Source of the DNA: Nyssa sinensis | Taxonomy: Eukaryota > Streptophyta > Magnoliopsida > Cornales > Nyssaceae | DNA: 64,000 nt | Assembly (NCBI GenBank): GCA_008638375.1 | Contig: CM018036.1 | Location: 16,696,651-16,760,650 of the forward strand | Direction of reading: 5' to 3' | Shown: piece after piece, positions 12,464 through 25,400 of the stretch | How positions within the stretch are numbered: position 1 is the stretch's first letter | Layout: each line of letters begins with the position of its first letter | Notes under the pieces: generated by a model | Database searches by the model: none | What the model was told of the DNA's origin: nothing | The model's input: only the letters and a program-made list of their open reading frames with translations | Translations under genes and position numbers: made by a program

Positions 12464-14401
12464 GAGATTGCATTCAAAGAAAGAATAATCTATGATACGG
12501 TGGATTAATTATTCTATGAGATCATCACATCACATTATCGTGTAATAATTTTTTATAAAAAATAATAATTAAAACTAAAATTATAGAGATTTTTTATTCA
12601 TAAAATAAAAATATATATTTTTATATAAAAAACCGTGAGACGAAAACATGGTATACGTAATGATGTCACGGAATAAATTCTCAACAGGGTGGGGGCCGCC
12701 TTTAGCCTTGTTAAAGTCAAATGATAACCTAATAACTACTATTTTTGAAATGCATACAAAAAAACAACTAACGTGCCCTATGTCTTTTAACCAAGAAAAA
12801 CAATGATGCTCATTTCATGCAATCAGGCCCAATGACCTCACTAGATATGTTCAATTTGGATTACCTCAAATTAGGAAATTTCAAAACTGAGAAGGAAAAA
12901 AAAAAAATTGTACATTTTCTTAATTGAGTAGTGCTATAGTTTGAATATTGATTGCACCATAATTTGCCTTTTAAATTTTGTTTCATTTTTTAAATTTTTA
13001 TGTCATGAATGTCATATTATGTATCAAATTCATTGTTTACGGTGTATTAACGCATATAATAAAATAGTATAGAATATCTAATAAATATATATGAATTATA
13101 TATTTTCAAGAGATCTTTGTTTCAAATTACACCTAATACGTATCCTGTCTTATTTGATATGCGATTTTTAAAAATAGAGTTGCTAATCAAAATTTGACCC
13201 GTACCTAAAAAGAAACTCCATGATTCGCATGCTTCCATCACAAATACTTAATAATTAGTCATGAATGTCATATTATTAAAGCTAAGAAAATACAATAGAA
13301 AATATGAATATATAATTAAAACTAATTTCTATAAGTTCACTTTCAAAGTAAATGCCAAAGGCCAGCCATTAAACATGTTGTTATCATGTCCTACTCTTAA
13401 CAAATTTAAAACCAAGATCCATGAAGTAACTGTGATATGACTCAATAACAACCCCATGTCCATTTGTCTACTCCATACAGCAATTTCAAGAATTGATGTT
13501 ATTTTTAAAATTCAAGTGGGTATTGCAACAAAATATATATATATATATATATAATCAATGGCTACCTGTATTATAAATCACTCTAATAATAATAATATCA
13601 GAACAAGTATTCATTTTATATTTTTCTCTTACTTTTCTCTTTCTTTTCATCTATTTCTTTCGGCTAACTTTTGGGTCATTTTTTCTCTTTTCATTTGATT
13701 CAAATACGAATCCAGTTCTTACTATTTATGGATTGAATTTATTTTGAATCTGGTGATAATTTCTCTACTTAGAGGCTAAAAAATATTTCATTAAAAATCA
13801 AAATGATAATTACAAAAAAGACTCTCCTCCTGCATCCACTAGTAGCGGCAGGAGATTTGAAACCTCCACTACATCACACAATCACCATCATTACTCTAGA
13901 TAGATACATCAAAGTCAACCATTTCTAATAATGCTGTATTTTATATATATAGATATAGATATAGATATATAATAATCAAATATCATTCGAAGTTGTTAGT
14001 AATTTAAACCAACCCCAATAATACAATGTTCACTGTAGCAGTGTAGTTTAATTTCCTCTTCCCATGACGCTCACAAATACTCTTCTTTAAAAAATGACAA
14101 AATTAAATTTGCAATTTAATCAACATTTACTGCATTTACAATAAATCAGATAAAATAAAATGACACTGATCACCATGAGAAGACCATGAATCATATATAC
14201 TTATTCACAAAAAGCATACACAAATCCAAGTGAAGTAGGTACGTATTAAGTTTGATCTGAATTAGGGTTATTTCAGAGTCTCTAAACAAGTGTAGAATCA
14301 TACAAGTGGATTCAGAAAAATGACAAGAAGAGATGTTTTCTTTTCTTGATGGATGTGATTATTTATAAAGACATGAATACAAAGGCAGTGGTGAAAAAAC
14401 C
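12464..14401. other. Intergenic DNA downstream of the CLE gene
   Basis: No gene is recognised. The DNA is AT-rich with a (TA)n run at about 13533-13552 and a GATATA run at about 13942-13970. It contains the 3' flank of the minus-strand CLE gene; no clear terminator or polyadenylation cluster can be fixed by eye. Confidence 0.5.
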
Positions 14402-14719
14402 TCAATGGTGCAATGGGTTTGGACCGGTCGGAACAAGGCGCTTATCCACACCATAACGTGGGTCGATCTCATTTTCCGGCGGTTCAGGCGGGGCGGGCGC
14501 GTGTCTCCGATGATGATGCCGCATAAACGGAGTGAAGTCGAATTTGATACCTAATGCTTTCCTGTTTGTGAAAGTACTGTGATGAGAGATAGAGAGATGG
14601 CTGCTGCTGTTGTTGTTGATGATATGCTTGAATGTGAAACTGCACCATCCATGAAAGAATAACAAGAGAAGAGAGAGCCAAAGAATCAGAGCTATTGAAT
14701 GTCGAGCTTTGAAAACCAT
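14402..14719 (-). CDS. CLE-family secreted peptide precursor, CLE9-13 type
   Basis: This is a 105-residue prepropeptide. Residues 1-26 form a hydrophobic signal peptide (basic MVFKARH, then SIALILWLSLLLLFF), followed by a variable His- and Pro-rich region. The C terminus is EIDPRYGVDK followed by the CLE dodecapeptide RLVPTGPNPLHH and the stop. CLE peptides are cut from the C terminus, modified on proline and arabinosylated, then sensed by CLV1/BAM-type receptor kinases. The EIDPRYGV(D/E)KR lead-in places it with Arabidopsis CLE9-CLE13. The fifth peptide residue is Thr, where CLE9-13 normally have Ser. I chose the ATG at 14719 because it sits in a good plant context (CTACCATGG) and directly precedes the signal peptide. 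The frame stays open upstream to an ATG at 14872, but those 51 residues are unlike a CLE N terminus. There are no introns, as is usual. Confidence 0.9.
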   Translation of the reverse strand: MVFKARHSIALILWLSLLLLFFHGWCSFTFKHIINNNSSSHLSISHHSTFTNRKALGIKFDFTPFMRHHHRRHAPAPPEPPENEIDPRYGVDKRLVPTGPNPLHH

Positions 14720-14962
14720 GGTAGGGAAGAAGAAAGGAGAGAAGAAGGAGCATGCATGGAGAGAGAGACAGAGAGTGAGAAGTGGTGGTATTTTAGGAGA
14801 TGGAGGAATTTGGGGAGGTTCACAGCTTGAATCTAATAGACTAGCATAAGAAATGTTGTTGATGATTGACATGGGACTGTTTTTGCTTCCATGAGACTCT
14901 GCAGACTGCAGGATATATGGTACCCAGTTTTAGTTTAATGTGTATATATATGAATTTATATA

Positions 14963-14966
<4 letters not shown>

Positions 14967-15017
<51 letters not shown>
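14967..15017. repeat. (GA)n microsatellite, 51 bp
   Basis: This is an uninterrupted GA dinucleotide run about 250 bp upstream of the CLE start codon. On the gene's strand it reads (CT)n, a common feature of plant promoters and 5' leaders. Any regulatory role is inference. Confidence 0.95.
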
Positions 15018-15022
<5 letters not shown>

Positions 15023-15140
15023 AGGTCCAATTGATGCGGAGAGGGAGCAAAATTGTCGACCATTATTCCAATGAAACTTCCTTTCCGTTCAAGGAACAAA
15101 GGGCCATTAAAAGCACATAGTCAACATAAAAAATATATAG

Positions 15141-15207
<67 letters not shown>
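15141..15207. repeat. (AT)n(AG)n compound microsatellite
   Basis: An AT dinucleotide run of about 24 bp passes directly into an AG run of about 43 bp. It lies about 420 bp upstream of the CLE start. Such tracts are length-polymorphic and prone to assembly error. Confidence 0.95.
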
Positions 15208-15209
<2 letters not shown>

Positions 15210-17612
15210 CAAAGTAACAATAGCAGTGCTCAGGTCACAGCACTGTTTTGTAACATTTAGGCCTGTTAGGTAAAATATATATGCAACATACAGGCGACCC
15301 AAGAAAGAAAAGAAGTGGCAGCAAAATATCTATAAAAAAAAAAGTACACATTAATCACAACAAAAAAAAAAAAATCATTTATAAGAATGGCAACAAATGG
15401 AGTAGTGATTAATGTAATTATCTATGATATGATGAAAATTTGGAATTGAAAGTTAGCCAAATGCAGAGATATGTGCGGTTGCCTCACGAGCTTTTTTTCA
15501 GTAGTCCCTTAGGACCTCATCTCACTCTCATGATCTGTAGGGGAGAACATGCAATATTTTTTCTTGACTTGCCCTCATTCATCTTTTAGACTCTTTCACT
15601 TTTAGGCATCATGGAACTGTGTGAAGCCAAGTCAAAAGAAAAAAAATCATGTAATTTTGTGTGTATGTGAGTTTTTTTTTTTTTTTTAATACAACGATAC
15701 GTGATTGTAAATCAAACTTATGTCAAATGCATGAAAAATGAATACTTGTATTATTTGGATAACATCTCGTACCTATTTTCATGAGTTTTAAAGATATGAA
15801 AGATTATCAAAATTGTTGTAGCAGAAAAAAAAAAAACCCTCCCTCACACACAAACACAAACACAAACATAAATTTTGATTGTTTCCCCTTTTCTTTAGGA
15901 AGTGGGATTGTACTTTGAATTAAGAGGAGGCTTTGCAAAATGAGAGTGAGTTGTCGTGTAGAGCAGGAAGGTGGTGGTGCCCCACTTTCCCATCTATACG
16001 TGAGAAGAATGGGACGTGTGTGTGACCCACCATCAAAATCAGATGCTTCCATGACCTTTCCTGGCTTGGACGAAATTGACCATCCGATTTGACTCCCCTC
16101 TTGAAGATTTCGAATCCTCTCCTCTAAGATAAAGGCAATGGAAAATGTCAAAAAAGAGTAGTTGGCCATCCAAATCCATTGAATCATTTAAGTCAACACA
16201 CCACTCATGCGCGCACACAACTTTGATGCCAAATCCAGAGATAGAATTGGAGCTTAAAAGCAAGATGATACCATCCAAAGGATCATGTGGTAGCTAATAT
16301 TTTGTCACCACCACCCCAACACACCACCCCCTCCAAAAAAAAAAAAAAAATTTCCAGCTGATTTCAATTAACAGGTCAAGATTTCGAAATTTCTTCAAAA
16401 TGGATTAAGCCTAAGTTACACTCCTATTCAATTATCTAGTTTTGACAAAGCCAATTCCCCTGTGATCTTTTATATGAATATATATCAAGTTTTAAGAATA
16501 CATTCAGACGTCAATGCTACTAAACGTTACTTATCAAACATTAAAATTTGATGTCAGAAATTTATCCTGTGGCAACTGGCATCATGTTGGCCCATGTGAA
16601 ATTGTGAACTAAGTGATTTGATCTCGGAGTCCACCTGTAGTAAAACAATGTCTAGTGGAGAAGAGAGCATGTATAGAAGAATTTCATAGTCATTTGAGTG
16701 GAATAAATAATGTCACAATGATCATTTAATTTCAAATTATGATACATGTCAGAATTTAGTTTGCATAACTATAGAATTTCTTCATGCTTTCCCACCTGTA
16801 GTAGCTCATTTCCCACTTGTTGCTTAATTTCTCAGTTTTACCCTTTTGCTATCTCAATGAATCAAACAAACTATCATTACTTTAAATGAACCCACTAAAA
16901 ATATCTGTCAACTAGCCACAAAAAGTATAAAATGCAAGAAGTTCACTAGTGTTAAATGTAAAGCAAAGCTATCTAGAATTGGGCACCAGACACCTTGAGA
17001 TTGTTATTTGGTCGTTTCCCATGAGGAGGTTCACCATTGGAATTTTTGCTAGCTTGTCTTCAGTGTTGAGGCTGCAAGCTGCTTTGCACTAGAACAAAAG
17101 TTATGAAACCAACAAACATAAAGGTGAAAAAGAGATGACTGTTGAAAAAACAAGGTTACATGAGTTCTGACAGTAATACACCACAACACCCCCCACAACA
17201 ACACCACGGAGAGAGAACCAAGAATTCAATAGCCTTTTCCGCACACCTTCTGTTAACAAAGATACAGAGCAAAGAAAATAAAACTGAAAGACAGACAAAA
17301 TCAACTGCCATTCATAGTCCTCTTTGAGAAGGGCAGTGTTATTTATAGTTGTCATTTCTTTGATACTCTTATCTTTGACCATTTTTTTCCATATTTACCT
17401 TTGAGCACAAAAACAGGCATCTCTAAAGAAAACCGACACAAGAAAACATCAGCATTTGATGAATCTATTACTCTTAAGATCCCCGAAGATCGTAAACCAG
17501 CTGTAAAGATTACATAAGACTTGCAGAGAAACTGCAACTTGATAAAAACCTGCACTCTGCTCCCACCTTTAGGTCATAGAAAAGAATTTGCATATCAAAG
17601 AACACTTAAAAT
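15208..17612. other. Region between the CLE gene and the 3' end of TFIIE-alpha
   Basis: No confident gene is seen. Several open frames of 60-126 codons on the minus strand (15807-16187, 16039-16278, 17101-17382) have no recognisable domains and contain low-complexity runs. The stretch at about 17100-17612 is likely to include the 3' untranslated region of TFIIE-alpha. A coding-like patch preceded by TTGTTCTAG lies at about 16975-17090 on the minus strand; its identity is unknown. Confidence 0.45.
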
Positions 17613-17707
17613 TCAACCCTCCTCCCAATCTATATCATCATCATCATCCCCCGAAGCATCAGCTTGAACATTCAAGTCATTCACCTTGTAGCTTTCACCT
17701 GTATTGC
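17613..17707 (-). CDS. TFIIE-alpha: TFIIE-alpha exon 10 (last coding exon)
   Basis: The exon opens after an ATTACAG acceptor and encodes [19 protein letters not shown], then an acidic [11 protein letters not shown] tail and TGA. The NTGE-Y-VNDLNV block and WEEG end are conserved in plant TFIIE-alpha. The first codon (Gly) is split with exon 9. Confidence 0.9.
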
Positions 17708-20700
17708 CTGTAATGAAGGCAGACAGGAACATACAGTTACTGATTACCAAACCGATATCATCAAGCATGACAGTCCACAAAGGAATTTTAAAATTCCACA
17801 AAAATAATAATAATAATAATACACATTAAATAATAAATAAATAAAACCTTGGGCTTTGCTTTATGCTGGAAAATTGTGAGGGAAAAAAAACTTCCCAAGA
17901 AAATTTATATTTTTCATAGTTTGATATAAGAAATACTTTTAGTTCCCAAAAAATTTATCTCATTATACAGGAAAATGAGTAAATAAATAAAAAACATCCT
18001 GGTTTTATGCAAGATATTAACTCCTGTACATTGGAAAAAAGTACACATAAAGCCTCATACGATTAACAAGCCAAACTGTCACGAGTCTCCCAACTTGCCA
18101 ACCCATAACAAAAATGGTTAAATATTTTAAGAAAAAAAACTAAACTAAGAGGAATTGATTAAAAATAAACAGTCGGGATATAATGGATAATTAGTCATCT
18201 TACTAGGGAGGCCAATGAGAGTAAATTTTATTGGCAAGAAGGATGCAACCTTGTCATTTTCCCTTCAAGGTTCACTTCAACCCCAACCAAAAATAAAGAA
18301 ATAAAAACAATACCTTTATCTCTCCCCCCTCTTTTTTTTTTTTTTTGAGAGCTAGGGGAAGAGGTTGTTGCATTCTCTGTAGCTATCAGCTTTGTTATGT
18401 TCTTGAAATTGGATTTTTTTTTTCCCTACAATCTTTGAACGACTCCCCATCCTCATCTCTATAAACTCATCTTTCCTCTAATAATATTTCTCACAAAAAG
18501 AAAAACAACAAAGAAAAGAACTCTCCCCCCACCCCAAAGAAAAAGCGAGTTGTTAGAGTGATGTGAGAATGTACAAGAGGTTGATCGTTTTAAGTCTTAA
18601 TGAACTTACAGTAACCTAGTACAAACCAACCCCTCCCACTGGCTGGGCAAAACCAAAAAAGAAAAAATGAAGTCACAATTTGATGAGTTACTGATTACAA
18701 TATTTTGGAAACAGAAAACAAGAAAGATGTTTCTGTTTGTCTTCCTTATAGAACAAAAACAAAAGCAAGTTTCATAAACTCATGCTTTTATTCCAGGTCT
18801 GCAGGGCTTCCAGGGGACTGAAAAAGATGGCTCTTGCTTTTGTTGCTCCAACAGGTCAAACCCAAAGCCTTTCCATGTTTCTATTCTATGACAGAAAATT
18901 GTTTTTTAAGCAAGTAAAAACACCTTTTCCCTGGAATTTTGGAAATTCGGGTACCAGTTCTCCAAAGAGAGAGAAAAAAAAAAAAGGAATTAAAGAAAGA
19001 AATAAATAAAAAGATGTCACCGTGTGTTTTTTGTTTTATTTTCAAATTTTAATTAAAAAATAACAAAAGAAGGAAACAAAAGCACAATTAAACAGGCTCC
19101 AATACACCCAAAACCCCGCATGCAATAATAAGAACATGGTTTTTACTAGACATTCATTCTCTGAAGAGACTAAACATGTTATAGAACTTCTTGGGGGACT
19201 GATTATGTTTTGTCATCTGCTTCTCTATTTTGAAAGGCAAGAACTATGTCACCAAAGAGGTGTTCCCAAAGTCTAGGAACATTGCAATTTATGTAACAAA
19301 TATCAACCCTCGGGGTAGGATGAGTTGGGAAGAGGCTTGGGTAATATCCCCAAGGTCTCAAGTTCAACTCCCACCCCAAGGGCCACTTACCTAACCCAAA
19401 AAAAGGTAGCAATTAGTACCAAAACAACAATTGACATGAATAAGACAAATAACATATCAGAAGGAACTTCCAAACTTCTCTGAACACAACATACTCAAAT
19501 ATGTTTCTAAAATTTAAGACATAATTAACTGAAACACTTTGGCAAATTTTCAAACCCATTCAAGATTAATGATAAAGCTGCTGTGATCCCCTTTTATTTT
19601 TATTTTTTATTTTTTATTTTTTGATAAGCACCAGAATTTTATTAGAGAGAAAAAGAGGAGTTCATAGGGAAGAAGGATGAGAACTCCATCAAAGAGAAAG
19701 ATGCAGTAATCTGCAACCTATCATCTACAAAAATCTTATATAAGAAAGTTTTTTCATAATTATACTTAACTAAAGCAAATGAAAATATAAATTTAAAATA
19801 AAAAAGAATATGAAGTATATAACTTAAATAATGATAGCAATATAAAATTTGAATCAACTTTATATGGCAATAGTGACTTGACTCTTTGTAATTATACATG
19901 TTATTTAGTTACTAAAGAAGCTAGTGTAACACTTCCAAAAACCAATTAGAATTTTAAAGTAGAGTAGCAAATGTTTACTATACCTGCAGGTGGAGCCTCT
20001 TCCCATTCCACATCATCATCTCCCTCATCGTCATCACGTTTGGATTTCACGCCAACTTGACGCTCAGAAGATGTGCCATTAACACCATTAGAGATGTTAG
20101 TGTTTGACCTCTCCTGTTGCCCCTTTTCAGCTTCTTCTTGTTCTCGTTGCCTCTGAAGTAGAGCAGCATAATAGGCTTTAACATATTCATCCTACAATGA
20201 TAAAAAGTCGAAGTAAAGTGAGACTTTATTTGTTAAGAAAAATAAAACTAAAAGTTCATATATGACAACAATAAAAGATAATAATAATCATGGATCTCTT
20301 TCCACGAACCTGTAAATTCTTCACGTCATCTTTTCCAGTAGTCTTTTTGTCATCTGATAGTTCTGCGGGTGACGAAGTGCCCTCCATCTTCAACTCCTGC
20401 TTGACCTCTCCACGCTGCTCTTTTGTAAGGTTCATCCCTTGTTTGATCATCCATGGAGGCAATACTTTCATAGGTGAATTTGCATTCTCAGATTTAATAT
20501 CTGCTTTTTCTTCAACACCAGAAAAGGCAACTTCAACCTGCCAAAAACAAGCCATAAATTATTTGCACCCAATCTGATTGATGGCAGAAAATAATATTGA
20601 TGTCTGAAACAAAGCCATCCTAACCTCAACTATCTGAGCCAATATCTCTGGAGAATAAATGCTATTACAGAAAAAAGTATGCCTTTTTTCCGAATCATAA

Positions 20701-22226
20701 TAGAAAATCCAAAAAAAGAAAAAGAGACTGAAAGCTATCTGCAATTTCCAAGCTTCTTGAAAGCCCAACTAATTACAAAATAAAGCCGATCAAAAAAATG
20801 AAAATAATAAAATAAAAGTGTGGGAATGCCATTTAATATGATACTGAAAAGATTTTCAAGAAATTTCTGTTAAGAGTAGTTAGTTAGTATATTATTAGAC
20901 TTAAACTTTAACATTTCATTAAGGGTAGTTTCGTATTTATTCTTTTGTTTTGCCCTACAATAAAAGTGTTTAATATCTTGATCTATGCAACAGAAGATTA
21001 ATGTAACAATGGCTCAAATAAGATGTTCTCTTCTTCTCTCTTCTTTCTCTCAACTGTGTGAGCAATATTAACATGGTATCAGAGCAAACGAAGATTCAAA
21101 CTTGATTAAGAACATGGTAGAAATTATTGCAGAAGTGAAACAACACTCGGATGACGATGACATCAGCGACTGTACTGCTGACAGCCTGACATCAACAACT
21201 ACGGGTCGAAAATCATTGGGGTTGGTTCAGAATTTGATGAGAAATATTCTGGTATTTTTTTTCACTTTTTTTTTTAGATCGTTTGATAGGGTTTTCAAAT
21301 TTTTGAATGTTTTTTGCAAATAGGGCTGTTTTTTTGCAATATGTGATTTTTGGCCAAGTTTGCCACTTTTGCTGCTTCTATTCCCTTCTAATTGGTGTGT
21401 CTAGGGCTTATTGGGGTTCGATTGAGTGGCCCATGCTGTTTGATTTGGTTTTGGATGCAAATAGTGAAGTTGGAAGTTTGGCTAGGAAGTTTTTTCACAA
21501 TTTGTTGTGTTCTAGGGCTCCTTTTTCGTGGTTATTTGCTACATTGATAGTAATTTGGTTCCTAGTTGTTATATTTCATTGATTGCATCCAGGGGCGGAG
21601 CCAGGATTTTGCATTAATGGGGGCAATCTAAAACTCACTAAAAAAAAAAATTAATCCTAAAAATTTGTAAAATAAACAGTTACTAAATTTATTTTGAATA
21701 ATTACAACGAACAAAAACTTAAAAGCATTTTATTCGGTAAATAAAAAATATTTAAATATTTAATCATGATATTAACAAAAAGTAATAACAAGTTGAATCT
21801 AACAGCTATACTATTTTCGCTATAATTGAAAATTTTGCAATATTCATATATGTTATCCATCGAATTCACCTCATTTGGGTGCATTTAATACATTTTTTAC
21901 TATTATTTATAAGAAAAATATTTGCACATGATTTTGACATTACTATCATAAAACAAAAATCTTAATTTAATTGTTCCTGATAAAAGTTCTCTTGTTCAGA
22001 AAACACATATTTCTCTACTCATCTTGATAGTTTTTTCTTCCACTCTTTTATTTTAATTTTTTTAATGCCACATAGAGTAGCCATATGAATAACTTGAGAA
22101 TTTCATGTTTGAATGAATTATGGAGCATAAACTAGCTGTAACTATTTAATTGATATCTAAATATTTACTAAGACTCTTCGAAGGTACTTTTACTCTATTT
22201 TCAGTCAATTCCAAAAATTCTTAAGA

Positions 22227-22292
<66 letters not shown>

Positions 22293-22409
22293 CCTATCAA
22301 AAAAATATTGAAAAGAAAGCAACATTAAGAACCCTTCTATAATGTGTCATTCAATTGAGAATTTAAAATGAAAAATAAAAAAATATAGTCATATGTTTAT
22401 TAGTGTGTA

Positions 22410-22446
<37 letters not shown>

Positions 22447-25400
22447 TCTCCTTCCTCTTTTGAATGCCAAATTAGAAGAATTTAAGCATCTAAAAAATGT
22501 TTTTTCTGAATAAACCATTGAATGGTACCTCGAAGTAAAAAATAATTAATTCTTCCCCTAAGGTCTAATAAATTGAAGTGGCATATTAAAAATGAAGTAA
22601 TGACACTCACTTTTTCTACATATTAAACCAAGTCGTCATTTGCGAATTTAAGTTAATAGAGAATGTGTATCTAAATTATTTAATCTTTTAATATGTCCTT
22701 TCACATGCAACTAGATTGTCTACCATGAGTAAGTCAATATGTACATCAACTAATTATGGGTAGCAGTGAGATTTGAGCTTAAGATCTCTGTTTTTTCTCT
22801 ATATTATTTCATTTTAAACCACTAACATTCAGAAAGCTTAAACTAATAGAAATGACGTAATTATTTAATACTTTAACATCTTTGTTTTTTCTGCTGTGCA
22901 TCTACGAATATGATTAATTAAAAAATTTGTCAAAACAAAAAACACTAGGGACAAGCTTGAAAAATTTATTGACTGGAGGAAAATTTAAAATATTTTTGAG
23001 AATTTAAAAAAATATTAAACTAAACACTATTTTTAAAAATTTCAGTGTGGGCACTTGCTCCGGGTGCCACCACCCTGCATCTGCCCTGATTGCATCATTG
23101 GATTTATGTGATAATTTGGTTTGTGGACATGGCAAGTGGAAATAGTGATTCTCTCTAGGAGGTTGACAGGAGATAATTATTCCTATTGGGCATGTGTTAT
23201 GAAAAAAATTTTATTGGGAAAGAATATGTAGAGTTACATTACTGGAGTTGTGAAGGCCCCAACGGATCCTAAGGTAGAAAATTATGCCGAGTTGTAGAAT
23301 AACTGGGAAGTCAATAATGCAAAAATTATTACTTGGATTAATAACTCTGTTGATCAAGCTATTGGTGTACACTTGGCAAAATTTAATACAACTAAAAAGA
23401 TTGGGAATATTTGTCCAGTCCAATTTTGCTAAAAGATATTAGATGGAGTATAAGATTCGTGTTGCTTGCCAAGGTGATAGGAGCTTACATCGATTTTATT
23501 CCATTATGACTAGGTTTTGGGATCAATTGGTTCTCACTAAGCCTACAGGGTTGAGCACTCATGAGTTGTACCGTACATATCGAGAAGAACAGAGGTTGGT
23601 TCAACTTTTAATGGCACTCAGAGATGATTTTGAGGGTCTTCGTGGGTTCATTCTTCATCGTACTCCTCTTCCCTCTATTGATTATATGGTTAATGAACTT
23701 TTAGCTGAAGAAGTTCAACTCAAGACTCTACCAGAGAAGGTCCTTCTTCCTTTACCCACACAAATAGTTCTAGCTATACCTCCCAAGTCACAAGCTAGTT
23801 CACAGAATAAGCAACGAGTCAAAGTTGCCATTGATGACTGTAGCTTTTATCGTGAAAAGGGTCACTGGAAGGCCAAATGTCCAAAGTTAGTACATAAGTC
23901 CATTCGTGGGTCAGCCCGGCAGTTTTTCTGAGGTAAAGATCAACATACTGCAATTGTTGCACCTGAGTCCTCTTCATAAGCTCCCACACTATCTTTGATA
24001 GCTGAGCAATTGTAGAAACTTCTCTCTACTCCTCAGTCTAATGCTCTTTCAGTTTCTCCCTCTACAGGTTCCTTTTCTTTTGGGCCTCCACGTATTTCTC
24101 GGACCACTTGGGTATTTGATTCAGGTGTTACACATCACATGACTAGTGACTCTTCTTTATTTACTTCAATTTTTTCTCATCGTCTTGTATTTGTTCTCGC
24201 AACTAATGGCACTTCTATGTCATTGGCTGGCATTGGTTCTATTGTTTTTCGCATTTGTCTCTTTCTGATGTCTACTAAATTCCTCAACTCACTTTGAATT
24301 TAATTTATGTTAGTTACTTATTTGATTCGGGATATATTGTTCATTTCTACTCTTCTGGTTGTGTTGTGCATGATTCTCGCTCCAAGAAACTGATTGGGAC
24401 AAGCCTTAGGAAGGGAGGACTATATGTGTTAGAAGAATTGCATGTTTCAGATGTTACTGCTTCCTCGATTGATTTGTCTTCATTCCATTGGAGTCCTAAG
24501 TCATCTAGCTTTTATTTGTGGCATTCTTGTCTTGGCCACATTTCTCATTCTCGTCTTCAATTTTTAGTTACTACTAGTAGTTTAGGCAACCTACAAAGTC
24601 ATGATATTTCACATTGTAGTTGATGCAAATTGGCTAAATTTACTGCCTTGCTTTTCAATAAAAGTTCTACTGTTTATATTGCTCCTTTTGATCTTATTCA
24701 TTGTGATGTTTGGGGGTTGCTCCTATTCCTACTAAAGGAGGGGCCAAATATTATGTTTATTTTATTGATGATGATACTCGATATTGTTGGATTTATCTTA
24801 TGAGATGTCGATCTAAGTTTTTCTCTATTTTTCATACTTTTCGTGCAATGGTATATACCCAGTATTCTACTGTTGTTAAGTGACTTAGGTGTAATTTAGG
24901 AAGGGAATATTCTTCTAATGCATTTTTAGACCTATTGAAATCTGATGGTACTATTCAGCAATCCTCTTGTGCAGAAACTCCTGAACAAAGTAGTGTGGCC
25001 GAACGCAAGCATCGCCGCATCATGGAGACTACACAATCTCTTTTGTTGTCTACTAGTATTTCTAGTACATTTTGGGCGAGGCTCTTCTTACTACTGTTCA
25101 TTCAATTAATCGGATTCCTTCTATTGTTACCTCTGGCGTTTCTCCTTTTCAGCATTTATGTGGTAAACCATTACTTTTCTTTACGTGTTTGGTTGTACCT
25201 ATTTTGTTCTTCTTTCCAAAAATATTCGCACAAAAATTTTTGCTCATTCAGCAATGTGTGTTTTTCTTAGTTATGGTGAGGGACAGAAGGAGTATTGTTG
25301 CAATGATCCTTTTGCTAACAAACTGTATGTATCTCGTCATGTAATTTTTCTGGAACATATTCCTTTTTTTTCTATCCCTTCTATTTCTCTTTGTTTGTAC

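Noticed and set aside
15807..16187. 126-codon minus-strand frame
   Set aside because: No recognisable domain; the end is poly-Phe from a homopolymer and another frame overlaps it. Not enough support for a gene.
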